Shown here: piece after piece, positions 1 through 5,811 of the stretch
How the letters are laid out: each line of letters starts with the position of its first letter
Numbering within the stretch: the first letter of the stretch is position 1
Assembly (NCBI GenBank): GCA_946479535.1
Contig: CAMLGP010000146.1
Span: forward strand, 1 to 6,887
DNA from: an uncultured Bacteroidota bacterium
GTDB lineage: Bacteria; Bacteroidota; Bacteroidia; Chitinophagales; Chitinophagaceae
DNA: 6,887 nucleotides
Direction: 5' to 3'
Program-made: the position numbers and the translations under genes
Notes under the pieces: generated by a model
Databases searched by the model: none
Seen by the model: only the letters and a program-made list of their open reading frames with translations
What the model was told of the DNA's origin: nothing

Positions 1-1
1 C

Positions 2-313
2 GCTACAATGAAAGGCGATAAGGAAATTGTTTCCGTTCTGCTGGATCACGGAGCAGATATCAATAAACGGGATGGCGAATTTGGCGCCACGCCAGCAGGC
101 TGGGCCATTGAATACCTCCGGGAACTGGGAGGCCATCTTGCCTTTGAACTGGATGACCTTGCCTTTGCCATTGAAGAAAGGGATTTTCGCTGGGTAAGAC
201 GTTTCCTGAACCGTTTTCCAGGTCTCCGCGAAGGAGCAGACACAAGGGGAAAAACATTCCGCTTCCTGGCAATGGAGTCCGGAGATCCTGCCATAATTGA
301 CCTGTTTGATTAG
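2..313 (+). CDS. Ankyrin-repeat protein, C-terminal part (5' end outside window)
   Basis: The reading frame is open to the left edge, so the ATG at 8 is probably internal rather than the start. The first visible residues (ATMKGDKEIVSVLLDHGADI) fit the second half of an ankyrin repeat: a G-x-x-E-I-V helix, then LL-x-x-GADIN. Ankyrin repeats are helix-turn-helix protein-binding modules. The following residues are less regular: a GATPAGWAIEYL stretch resembles the start of another repeat, and a capping segment ends in IIDLFD. No enzymatic domain is visible in the 103 residues present. Partners and cellular location cannot be told from this fragment. The stop codon region is imperfectly duplicated 42 bp downstream (see the repeat at 297-376). 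The ankyrin assignment is fairly safe; the role is unknown. Confidence 0.8.
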   Translation, partial: ATMKGDKEIVSVLLDHGADINKRDGEFGATPAGWAIEYLRELGGHLAFELDDLAFAIEERDFRWVRRFLNRFPGLREGADTRGKTFRFLAMESGDPAIIDLFD

Positions 314-376
314 TCCAGGACCTGGTAATCCCGCATTGTTGACCTGTCTGATTAGCCCATACCTGGCTACCCTGCA
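297..376 (+). repeat. Imperfect tandem duplication across the ankyrin gene stop
   Basis: Copy 1 (297-335) and copy 2 (339-376) both begin TTGACCTGT and share TGATTAG, ACCTGG and a final GCA. I count about 31 matches over 39 aligned columns, with a one-base gap. The period is 42 bp, a multiple of three. Copy 2 therefore repeats the terminal peptide and stop in the same frame: IDLFD-stop in copy 1 and VDLSD-stop in copy 2. An intervening in-frame TAA at 326-328 means copy 2 is not simply read after loss of the first stop. It looks like an old local duplication. Confidence 0.6.
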
Positions 377-412
377 CCTTTGTCAAAAAACTGTTAACCC
401 TCTCAATCGCCG

Positions 413-420
413 TACCTTTA
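413..420 (+). promoter_or_regulatory. Possible -7 box for the 460-855 gene
   Basis: TACCTTTA matches the Bacteroidota -7 consensus TAnnTTTG at all fixed positions but the last. It lies about 40 bp before the GTG start, which would leave a leader of roughly 30 nt. I see no convincing -33 TTTG/TTG at the usual 19-21 bp spacing, so this is a weak call. Confidence 0.3.
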
Positions 421-459
421 AGTTGAAAGGATCGTCTATTAGTCTGTAAACTCAGATAT

Positions 460-855
460 GTGAAGAAACTTTTACTTATTATCTCCTGTGTTTTTGCCTG
501 GTCCCTGTTACCCGCCCAAAAAGTGGATAGCATCTTTTTCCACCTGTATACTGATAGCCTGAAGAAGGGCACCCATAACTATATCAACGTGGATGGCAAA
601 CTGTCTAATGGAAACTGGCAGCCAATGACCGCCAAAGAGGTGAAATTTGGGTCTTCTGCCTGTGAGTTTTCCGGCAATGAGCTAATCATACCTCCCGGTT
701 TCAATGGAGAAAAAATTGTTGTCTGGGCTGAACTCAAAAGCAATCCGTCCCAAAGAATCGAAAGAACCATCTGGATCAAGAAAAAACCTGATCCTGAATT
801 CCTGCCTTCAAAAGATGAAGTAATGCAGGGAGGGAACAAAAGAAGGAGAAGGTAA
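460..855 (+). CDS. Small secreted protein of unknown function with a basic tail
   Basis: I do not recognise this 131-residue protein. The start is GTG at 460: the overlapping ATG at 458 runs straight into TGA, and no other in-frame start precedes the hydrophobic stretch. Residues 1-20 form a signal peptide (KK, then LLLIISCVFAWSLLPAQ), with probable signal peptidase I cleavage near residue 20. Cys10 lies too early in the hydrophobic core to be a good lipobox cysteine. The mature part (about 21-110) has alternating polar and hydrophobic segments with conserved-looking turns such as PPGFNGEK and GNWQPM. This suggests a small beta-sandwich, which is inference. One mature cysteine (Cys68) is present. 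The C-terminus is strongly basic and ends in KRRRR. No membrane segment follows the signal peptide, so it is expected in the periplasm or exported. It is convergent with the transaldolase gene and separated from it by a hairpin terminator. No function is assigned. Confidence 0.72.
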   Translation: MKKLLLIISCVFAWSLLPAQKVDSIFFHLYTDSLKKGTHNYINVDGKLSNGNWQPMTAKEVKFGSSACEFSGNELIIPPGFNGEKIVVWAELKSNPSQRIERTIWIKKKPDPEFLPSKDEVMQGGNKRRRR

Positions 856-889
856 TCCATATTATTACCGAATGAGTCACCATAACATA

Positions 890-916
890 AAGGCCCTCGC
901 CGTTGGCGAGGGCCTT
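890..916. terminator. Bidirectional hairpin terminator between convergent genes
   Basis: This is a perfect 12-bp inverted repeat, AAGGCCCTCGCC (890-901) and GGCGAGGGCCTT (905-916), with a GTT loop. It lies 34 bp after the stop of the small secreted protein gene and 28 bp past the stop of the transaldolase gene on the other strand. The GC-rich core is flanked by A on the left and T on the right, so the hairpin can end transcription from both sides. The T-run is short (CTT, CCTT), but the stem is very stable. Confidence 0.85.
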
Positions 917-944
917 CCTTATTGAAAGAGGTTTGAATAATTTC

Positions 945-1601
945 TTAAGCACTCTTCTTTGCGTCTTCCAAAAATTTGGCAAGACCAATATCCGTTAACG
1001 GATGTTTCAATAACCCCATGATCGATTCCAGTGGGCTTGTTACAACATCTGCTCCGGCTTCCGCACATTTTACTATATGCAGCGCACTGCGGATAGAAGC
1101 TGCCAGGATCTCTGTTTTATAACCCTGGATGGAATATATCTGTGAGATCTGGGAGATCAGCTCTACCCCATCCCAGTTGCTATCATCAATACGACCAATA
1201 AATGGAGATACATACGCAGCCCCGGCCTTCGCAGCCAGGATTGCCTGACCGGCAGAAAATACCAGCGTACAATTGGTACGAATACCATTATCCGTAAACC
1301 ATTTCATAGCCTTAACGCCATCTTTTATCATAGGCACCTTTACCACAATATTCGGGTGAATGGCTGCCAGCTTTTTCCCTTCTTCAACGATATCTTTAAA
1401 ATTTACAGATACTACTTCCGCACTGATATCTCCACCATCCACAATCTCACAAATGGTCTTATAATGATTAAATACAGCTTCCTGTCCTTTTATGCCAACT
1501 TTCGCCATAAGGGAAGGATTGGTAGTAACGCCGTCCAGTATTCCAAGTTCATTAGCTTCTTTGATTTGAGCAAGATCAGCCGTGTCGATAAAAAACTTCA
1601 T
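945..1601 (-). CDS. tal: Small-type transaldolase (TalC/FSA superfamily)
   Basis: This 218-residue cytoplasmic enzyme moves dihydroxyacetone units between sugar phosphates (sedoheptulose-7-P plus glyceraldehyde-3-P to erythrose-4-P plus fructose-6-P) in the non-oxidative pentose phosphate pathway. The length and the N-terminal MKFFIDTADLAQIKEA and DGVTTNPSL motifs are those of the decameric short transaldolase/fructose-6-phosphate aldolase group. The Schiff-base lysine is Lys88 in VVKVPM. Two residues separate transaldolases from true fructose-6-phosphate aldolases. The aldolase has Gln59 and Tyr131 (E. coli FsaA numbering), while here the matching positions are Glu62 (ISAEVV) and Phe134 (YVSPFIGRID), as in TalB-type enzymes. 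Transaldolase is therefore the better name, though automatic annotation may say fsa. The gene is monocistronic as far as seen, lies downstream of the SRP RNA gene on the same strand, and ends at the shared terminator. No strong Shine-Dalgarno site precedes the ATG. Confidence 0.95.
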   Translation of the reverse strand: MKFFIDTADLAQIKEANELGILDGVTTNPSLMAKVGIKGQEAVFNHYKTICEIVDGGDISAEVVSVNFKDIVEEGKKLAAIHPNIVVKVPMIKDGVKAMKWFTDNGIRTNCTLVFSAGQAILAAKAGAAYVSPFIGRIDDSNWDGVELISQISQIYSIQGYKTEILAASIRSALHIVKCAEAGADVVTSPLESIMGLLKHPLTDIGLAKFLEDAKKSA

Positions 1602-1626
1602 TATTCAGAGATTTTTTGTTGGTTTA

Positions 1627-1634
1627 AAAATGTA
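1627..1634 (-). promoter_or_regulatory. Possible -7 box for the transaldolase gene
   Basis: On the minus strand TACATTTT matches TAnnTTTG at all but the last base, 25 bp before the ATG, in the gap after the SRP RNA terminator. The -33 element is not evident at standard spacing. The call rests mainly on position. Confidence 0.25.
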
Positions 1635-1674
1635 TGTAAGGCAACATTTCCAGAGAAGGTATCTTCAGCAGTGT

Positions 1675-1688
1675 AAAAAGAAAAAAAA
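1675..1688 (-). terminator. U-tract ending the SRP RNA
   Basis: Directly after the closing CCTGCC of the SRP RNA, the minus strand reads eight T, then C, then five T. With the terminal GGCAGG/CCTGCC helix of the RNA as the stem, this makes a natural intrinsic terminator, which separates the RNA gene from the transaldolase gene. Confidence 0.6.
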
Positions 1689-1785
1689 GGCAGGCTCCTC
1701 ACATCGCACCGCTACAACCACATATCCTTGCTGCCTTCCGGCCCTGGGGAGGTTCAGCAGGAGCTGGTCGTGTAAGACCTGCCGC
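1689..1785 (-). ncRNA. ffs: Signal recognition particle RNA (small bacterial 4.5S type)
   Basis: The minus strand carries the SRP RNA signature. The apical hairpin is GCC-GGAA-GGC (GGAA tetraloop complementary to 1736-1739), flanked by the conserved asymmetric loop with AGCA (GGAAGGCAGCAAGG). The ends close as a helix: GGCAGG (complement of 1778-1783) with CCTGCC (complement of 1689-1694). The length of about 95-98 nt is right for the small form that lacks an Alu domain. The RNA binds Ffh and guides ribosomes making membrane or secreted proteins to FtsY at the inner membrane. The 5' end is placed from the -7 box just upstream and the terminal helix, and is uncertain by a few bases. The motif match is strong. 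Confidence 0.93.
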
Positions 1786-1787
1786 CG

Positions 1788-1795
1788 CAAAGATA
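1788..1795 (-). promoter_or_regulatory. -7 promoter box of the SRP RNA gene
   Basis: TATCTTTG on the minus strand is an exact match to the Bacteroidota -7 consensus TAnnTTTG. It stands about 5 bp before the first G of the predicted RNA, where a -7 box should be. No clean TTTG -33 element is seen at 19-21 bp spacing. AT-rich sequence (TTAGAATTTG) lies upstream. Confidence 0.7.
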
Positions 1796-1839
1796 GCGGA
1801 AAATCAAATTCTAACCTGAAGGTATTACCTGATAAATTC

Positions 1840-1900
1840 ACCCTGTGGGTCGCGCCAGGGTTCGTGTCCCACCAACCACAAGCAGGACGCCTGACAGGGT
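1840..1900. repeat. Inverted-repeat cluster in non-coding gap
   Basis: In the gap between the dehydrogenase stop and the SRP RNA promoter, ACCCTGT (1840-1846) pairs perfectly with ACAGGGT (1894-1900). Inside, GTGGG (1845-1849) can pair with CCCAC (1868-1872). Alternatively ACCCTG (1840-1845) can pair with CAGGGT (1856-1861), so the folds compete. The piece is more GC-rich than its surroundings. No tRNA or known RNA family fits. It could be part of the dehydrogenase 3' UTR, a small RNA or a decayed repeat; which is not known. Confidence 0.4.
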
Positions 1901-1962
1901 CACTGGCACTCGATGAGTTGCACGGAGATAAACCATTTTGTTACCGGCTTTTCCGTATATGA

Positions 1963-4224
1963 CTATTTCTTTTTCGGAAGCGCAAATACCAGGTAGCCCC
2001 TTGGTACATCTTCTTCCTTCATTTTTTTGTCACGCAGCGGACCACATGAAACCACTACCAGGTACTGCCGGCCATCCTTTTCAAACATGGCCGGAACACC
2101 ATTAGGGTTTTCACGTTGCAGATCATACGTCCATAATTTTTTACCGCTATCAGCATCGTAACAATAGATGTGGCCATCTCTACTGGTTGCAAACAATAAT
2201 CCTGATGCTGTCACAACCATTCCTTTGTTTGATGATCCTCCCGGATAGCCCAACCCATCAATTCCTACTTTCGGATCTGTACCATGACCAACCGTCCATT
2301 TTAAAATCCCCTTATTAAGATCATAGCAGGCTATTCCACACCATGGCGGCGTAAGCAGGTTGGCAACACTGATCCCATTACCTTTTACTTCGGCATATTC
2401 AGATCTCGGCCCTGTATATCCTTCCGGATAATCCCGCATCCCTGCTCCGAAATTGGCTGGTTTCATTGGCGCAGGACCATTTGCTACCACCGGGCCTGTT
2501 ACGGGTATCTGCTCAACTTTTACATTACTGCCACGCACTGGCGGTGCTAGAAAGGTATAAAGGGCTGATAGGGTTGCTTCATCAATATGGGGCTGCGCCG
2601 GCATACGGCCTTTACCCTGTGATACCAGCAGCTTGAATTCACTGGCGTTAATCCGGCCTCCCAGGTTCAACAATGATGGCCCATTTCCCGGTATCCCAGC
2701 CTGATCCGCACCATGGCAGGCCTGGCAACTCAGCACATAGGCATTCCTTCCCGCAGTTGCACGTGCCGCATTCCCATTACGGGCACTATGATCAACCTTC
2801 TTCAACTGATATATACAGGGCTCGTTGGAAAATAGCACATACACAATGCCTTTATCAGGATTGGATGCGGTGTTCTCAAAATTGGCTCCTCCAAAAGCTC
2901 CCGGTATGCTTACCGTTTCATATCTATCAGAGAGCGGTTGGAAGGGCGCTGATTTGGCTGCTGCCAGGCGGGCTCCCCATTTTTCTTTTTCTTCCGGGGT
3001 AAAGTAAGGGTTCAGATCTGATAACCGGGCAATATGTTTGGTAAATGGAGGTATTACAGTTGGTATGGGCTGTGTTGGCCAGGCTTTTTCATTAGGCATA
3101 TCACTTGCCGGAACGGGTGTTTCCACAATGGGCCATATTGGCTTACCTGTTTCGCGATCCAGCACATACAGGTACCCTCCTTTTGAAGCGGCCGCCACTG
3201 CATCCACATTCCTGCCATTATGTTTAATAGTTATGAGCTGCGGGGCTGCACTGATATCATAATCCCACAGATCATGGTGAACTGTCTGGTAATGCCATAT
3301 ATATTTTCCTGTCCGCGCCTCTAGCGCAAGCACACAGTTGCCATACAGGTTTTGCCCTTCACGGTCTGATCCATCATAGTCGTACGTTGGCGATCCCAAT
3401 GGAAAGAAGGCAATACCACGCTTCTCATCCACTGTTATATCTCCCCAGCAGTTGGCCCCACCACCATATTTGTAGGCATCTTTGGGCCAGGTCTCATAGC
3501 CTGGTTCACCGGGAAATGGTATGGTATGAAATATCCAAACCTGTTTACCTGTAATTACATCAAATGCACGTACATGGCCGGGACCTGAAAATAAAGCCTC
3601 GCCAGGGAAGGATCCCAATAGAAGCAGGTTCTCAAAAATATGGCCGGGTGAAGTGGGTGTAGCCCTGCTAAATAATGTTGGATCACGATCAAGCCCTTCT
3701 TTGAGATCAACTGAACCATTATCACCAAATGTCAATATGGATTTGCCTGTTATAGCATCAATGGCCTGTAAAGAATTTCCGAATACAGTAAGAAGCCGTT
3801 TTTCTTTGCCATCCGGACTTTGCCAGAAATTTATTCCCCGCTGAGTGATTCCCCGCAAACCGGTATGTATCCAGATCTCTTTTCCGGTAGCGGGGTCCAG
3901 CGCTACCAGTGAATTATTTTTCGCAAGCACATACATGATCCCATCTACTATAATGGGATTGAATTTATAATACTCCGTTTTATCACCTGAGGAATAAACA
4001 TAATCGAGCTGGAGTTTACCAATGTTCCGTTTATTGATCTGCTTAAAATCAACAAACTTTGATTGATCAGGACCACCCCCATAATCTTTCCATTCTGTGT
4101 GTGTCTTTTTCTTTTTGGGCACGGGCGCAATAATGGCGGAAAGGGAAGCAATGCTTACCGCACCAATAACAACAACTAAAAAGGGCCGGTTGCTCCATGA
4201 GGGTATCAATTTCCTGGAATTCAT
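1963..4224 (-). CDS. PQQ-dependent dehydrogenase with an inserted cytochrome c domain
   Basis: This 753-residue periplasmic quinohaemoprotein oxidises a sugar or alcohol at pyrroloquinoline quinone and should pass electrons to its own haem. Residues 14-34 are a signal peptide or membrane anchor without a lipobox. Propeller blades follow, with tryptophan-docking repeats such as ALDPATGKEIW (108-118), AFDVITGKQVW (220-230), ALEARTGKYIW (300-310), VLDRETGKPIW (354-364) and CYDADSGKKLW (688-698). HHDLWDYD (316-323) and ASKGGYLYVLD (346-356) match the PQQ site of membrane glucose dehydrogenase. Asp321 and Lys348 stand 27 residues apart, like catalytic Asp466 and Lys493 of E. coli Gcd (recalled, not aligned by software). 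The five-helix membrane domain of Gcd is absent. About residues 485-562 are a class I cytochrome c: CQACH (500-504) with probable haem ligands His504 and Met541. The propeller resumes at PPWCGIACYDL (626-635). The position of Gcd His262, linked to glucose binding, is not conserved, so the substrate is open. The gene appears to be transcribed alone. Confidence 0.93.
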   Translation of the reverse strand: MNSRKLIPSWSNRPFLVVVIGAVSIASLSAIIAPVPKKKKTHTEWKDYGGGPDQSKFVDFKQINKRNIGKLQLDYVYSSGDKTEYYKFNPIIVDGIMYVLAKNNSLVALDPATGKEIWIHTGLRGITQRGINFWQSPDGKEKRLLTVFGNSLQAIDAITGKSILTFGDNGSVDLKEGLDRDPTLFSRATPTSPGHIFENLLLLGSFPGEALFSGPGHVRAFDVITGKQVWIFHTIPFPGEPGYETWPKDAYKYGGGANCWGDITVDEKRGIAFFPLGSPTYDYDGSDREGQNLYGNCVLALEARTGKYIWHYQTVHHDLWDYDISAAPQLITIKHNGRNVDAVAAASKGGYLYVLDRETGKPIWPIVETPVPASDMPNEKAWPTQPIPTVIPPFTKHIARLSDLNPYFTPEEKEKWGARLAAAKSAPFQPLSDRYETVSIPGAFGGANFENTASNPDKGIVYVLFSNEPCIYQLKKVDHSARNGNAARATAGRNAYVLSCQACHGADQAGIPGNGPSLLNLGGRINASEFKLLVSQGKGRMPAQPHIDEATLSALYTFLAPPVRGSNVKVEQIPVTGPVVANGPAPMKPANFGAGMRDYPEGYTGPRSEYAEVKGNGISVANLLTPPWCGIACYDLNKGILKWTVGHGTDPKVGIDGLGYPGGSSNKGMVVTASGLLFATSRDGHIYCYDADSGKKLWTYDLQRENPNGVPAMFEKDGRQYLVVVSCGPLRDKKMKEEDVPRGYLVFALPKKK

Positions 4225-4251
4225 TTTTCTTTTTGGTTTAAGCAGATCGTG

Positions 4252-4274
4252 TTAGAATAATTTTATTTTTCTAA
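4252..4274. promoter_or_regulatory. Inverted repeat over the dehydrogenase transcription start
   Basis: TTAGAA (4252-4257) and TTCTAA (4269-4274) are perfect inverted arms 11 bp apart in AT-rich DNA. They overlap the end of the -7 box and the likely transcription start of the dehydrogenase gene. The half-site shares TTAGA with the arms of the neighbouring palindrome at 4279-4295, so both might be read by one regulator. The low complexity of the region makes chance plausible. Confidence 0.35.
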
Positions 4275-4301
4275 TGTATTTAGACGTGGTCTAAAATCAA
4301 T
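4271..4301 (-). promoter_or_regulatory. Promoter of the PQQ dehydrogenase gene
   Basis: On the minus strand ATTG (complement of 4298-4301) stands 19 bp before TACATTAG (complement of 4271-4278). The Bacteroidota consensus is TTTG, 19-21 bp, TAnnTTTG, so each box has one mismatch and the spacing is right. Transcription would start near 4265, about 40 nt before the ATG. The spacer is almost filled by a perfect palindrome. Confidence 0.6.
4279..4295. promoter_or_regulatory. 17-bp palindromic operator candidate inside promoter spacer
   Basis: TTTAGACGTGGTCTAAA has perfect 7-bp arms around GTG. It lies exactly between the -33 and -7 boxes of the dehydrogenase promoter, where a bound dimer would block RNA polymerase, so repression is the natural reading. 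TAGAC/GTCTA half-sites resemble those of some TetR-family repressors, such as the LmrA/YxaF sites of Bacillus. No regulator gene is in the window, and the family is a guess. Confidence 0.6.
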
Positions 4302-4330
4302 ATTCCCGTTTTTATAAATGGAAATTTGAT

Positions 4331-4348
4331 CCGGTACGAATATACCGG
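4331..4348. promoter_or_regulatory. CCGGTA-N6-TACCGG palindrome
   Basis: Perfect 6-bp arms surround CGAATA. It lies about 30 bp upstream of the dehydrogenase -33 box and about 80 bp downstream of the plug gene stop. It could be a binding site for a second regulator. It could also form a weak hairpin in the plug transcript, but no U-run follows on that strand, so an intrinsic terminator is unlikely. Confidence 0.4.
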
Positions 4349-4365
4349 TTGAGACAGGTGAAGTT

Positions 4366-4396
4366 GATTAATAGCAGGATTAACAGATCGATTAAT
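4366..4396. repeat. Three GATTAAY direct repeats at a 12-bp period
   Basis: GATTAAT (4366-4372), GATTAAC (4378-4384) and GATTAAT (4390-4396) begin exactly 12 bp apart, separated by unrelated pentamers AGCAG and AGATC. They lie 65-100 bp upstream of the dehydrogenase -33 box, a normal place for activator sites. Three in-register copies in AT-rich DNA is suggestive but not proof. Confidence 0.45.
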
Positions 4397-4424
4397 TCAT
4401 GATCTGGTACAGGAATATTTTGTT

Positions 4425-5720
4425 TTATCTCGGATTCATGGAGTTTAACTGGGTAATCCCAATTAATTCGTCTGCACGGGAGCCAAATGAACGGAAGTAG
4501 ACTAATATGGTATAATTGTTCTCTGTATTGGTAAAGTTCCCTTCCGTACTCTCAAAAGAAAACCGGTTACCTGCAGGCTTACCCGCATTCACGGTAACAT
4601 AGGAGTAGTTATAGTATCCCTGTTTAAGAAATAAGGCCTTTTCATACACCCCCTTTTCCCGGTTGAATTCAAGCCTGGAATAATCATTGGGCAGGTAATT
4701 GGTAAGTTCACCAATCAGGTACAGGTCTTTCCCGGCATAGGCCTGGTTACCGGGCGGCACAAAAGTGAAATGCACCCAGGCATAATCACTTTGCCAGTAA
4801 GGATTATTTCCATCCGTGTTCTCAATGGTAAATAGTCCATTCAGATCATGATAGTAAAAATAGATCTGCTGTTTGCGTTCCGTATCCGGCTTTACAAATA
4901 TATCAATCCGTTTTGCGGTATCCACAATCTGCTGCATCCGCTCGCTCATCAGTCGCACACTGCGCAAATCAATCCATCTCCATTCTCTTCCCGATGGAAA
5001 AGATGTTGCATCATCACTGTATTCATAATAGTTACCGCGATAAATGGTTGGCCGGTCCACTCGTGCAGCAGTAGGCCAGGTATAATTTTGTAGCACAGTT
5101 ATTTTCAGATCCTGTGGAGAAAGTGTATTAATTCTTGCACTTGCAGTACTTACTACCACCTCCACCCGTTGATCAGTTAAATAGTACTGGGAATTAAATG
5201 GCTGTTTGATCTGTGCCGATATCTGTACTTTATTATCAACTACCAGGAACCGTTTGGTAAAGTAGAGATCTGAAGTATCATTATTCCGGAAAACCTTCAA
5301 TAGGTAATTGCCTGATCGTTTAGGTTGTGAATTCCGGTCTGGAAATAGCGCCTGGTAATGGGTGTATTTTGTGAGCGCAATGGAAGAATAGCGGTAATTG
5401 CTGATCCGGTTCTGCTGAAACCCCTGGATATAATCAAAGGTTTGCAAACTGGATGGACTCCAGTCTGCATTACAAAGCTGAAAAGTATAGTAATAACTCT
5501 TTACATCGGCATCCAGATCGTCAAAATGCAATTCCAACTGGTCCCCGCTATTAAGCATTATGATGGGATAGCTATAGATGTCACCATATTTAAACAGTTT
5601 TACAGAATGTATATTGGAACGATAGACGTGATCGGGTATTTGCGCATGAGAAAGTATGCAACAATGAACTACCAGGATCAGCAACAGGTTTTTGATATTA
5701 ATTCGGGTTTTACTCCTCAT
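4425..5720 (-). CDS. Type IX secretion system plug protein (DUF5103 family)
   Basis: This 431-residue secreted protein belongs to the Bacteroidota family once called DUF5103. In Flavobacterium johnsoniae a member was found as Plug, which closes the periplasmic mouth of the SprA outer-membrane translocon when no cargo is engaged. Residues 1-26 are a signal peptide with a hydrophobic core LLLILVV and an AQ cleavage region; the tandem Cys20-Cys21 lacks a proper lipobox. The first plug domain covers about 30-165 and contains the family-typical run SYYYTFQLCNADWSPS (75-90) and DYIQGFQQNRISNYRYS (96-112). A later region, about 313-412 (YAWVHFTF, DLYLIGELTNY, GYYNYSYV), looks like an immunoglobulin-type carbohydrate-module fold. 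The length is typical. The gene is alone, divergent from the permease gene and without other type IX genes in the window. Membership is fairly sure; whether this copy plugs SprA is inference. Confidence 0.87.
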   Translation of the reverse strand: MRSKTRINIKNLLLILVVHCCILSHAQIPDHVYRSNIHSVKLFKYGDIYSYPIIMLNSGDQLELHFDDLDADVKSYYYTFQLCNADWSPSSLQTFDYIQGFQQNRISNYRYSSIALTKYTHYQALFPDRNSQPKRSGNYLLKVFRNNDTSDLYFTKRFLVVDNKVQISAQIKQPFNSQYYLTDQRVEVVVSTASARINTLSPQDLKITVLQNYTWPTAARVDRPTIYRGNYYEYSDDATSFPSGREWRWIDLRSVRLMSERMQQIVDTAKRIDIFVKPDTERKQQIYFYYHDLNGLFTIENTDGNNPYWQSDYAWVHFTFVPPGNQAYAGKDLYLIGELTNYLPNDYSRLEFNREKGVYEKALFLKQGYYNYSYVTVNAGKPAGNRFSFESTEGNFTNTENNYTILVYFRSFGSRADELIGITQLNSMNPR

Positions 5721-5811
5721 CTATCATGCAATTTGTGAAAAAAGGGCAAAAAAGCAGATAAATATTTTTAACCACCTAATTTTACCGACATAAAAAGACA
5801 ATTTATTCATC

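Noticed and set aside
60..572. Open frame of 170 codons on the minus strand across the ankyrin gene end
   Set aside because: It is antisense to two better-supported genes and the intergenic repeat, and has no signal, domain or protein-like composition.
1845..1880. tRNA-like 3' end (GGGTTCGTGTCCC followed by ACCAACCA)
   Set aside because: Only three base pairs close the supposed T-stem. No matching acceptor 5' strand, D-arm or anticodon arm exists on either strand, and the 7-bp ACCCTGT/ACAGGGT helix does not place a T-arm correctly.
1582..1962. Open frame of 126 codons on the plus strand
   Set aside because: It runs antisense through the transaldolase start, the U-tract and the SRP RNA, and has low-complexity KKKKK and no domain. 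It is a shadow of RNA and intergenic sequence.
1963..4224. Glucose dehydrogenase (gcd) as the gene name
   Set aside because: The five-helix membrane domain is missing, a cytochrome is inserted, and the substrate-linked His is not conserved. The family is clear but glucose specificity is not supported.
5358..5738. Open frame of 126 codons on the plus strand inside the plug gene
   Set aside because: It is antisense to a well-recognised secreted protein and has no start context or domain.
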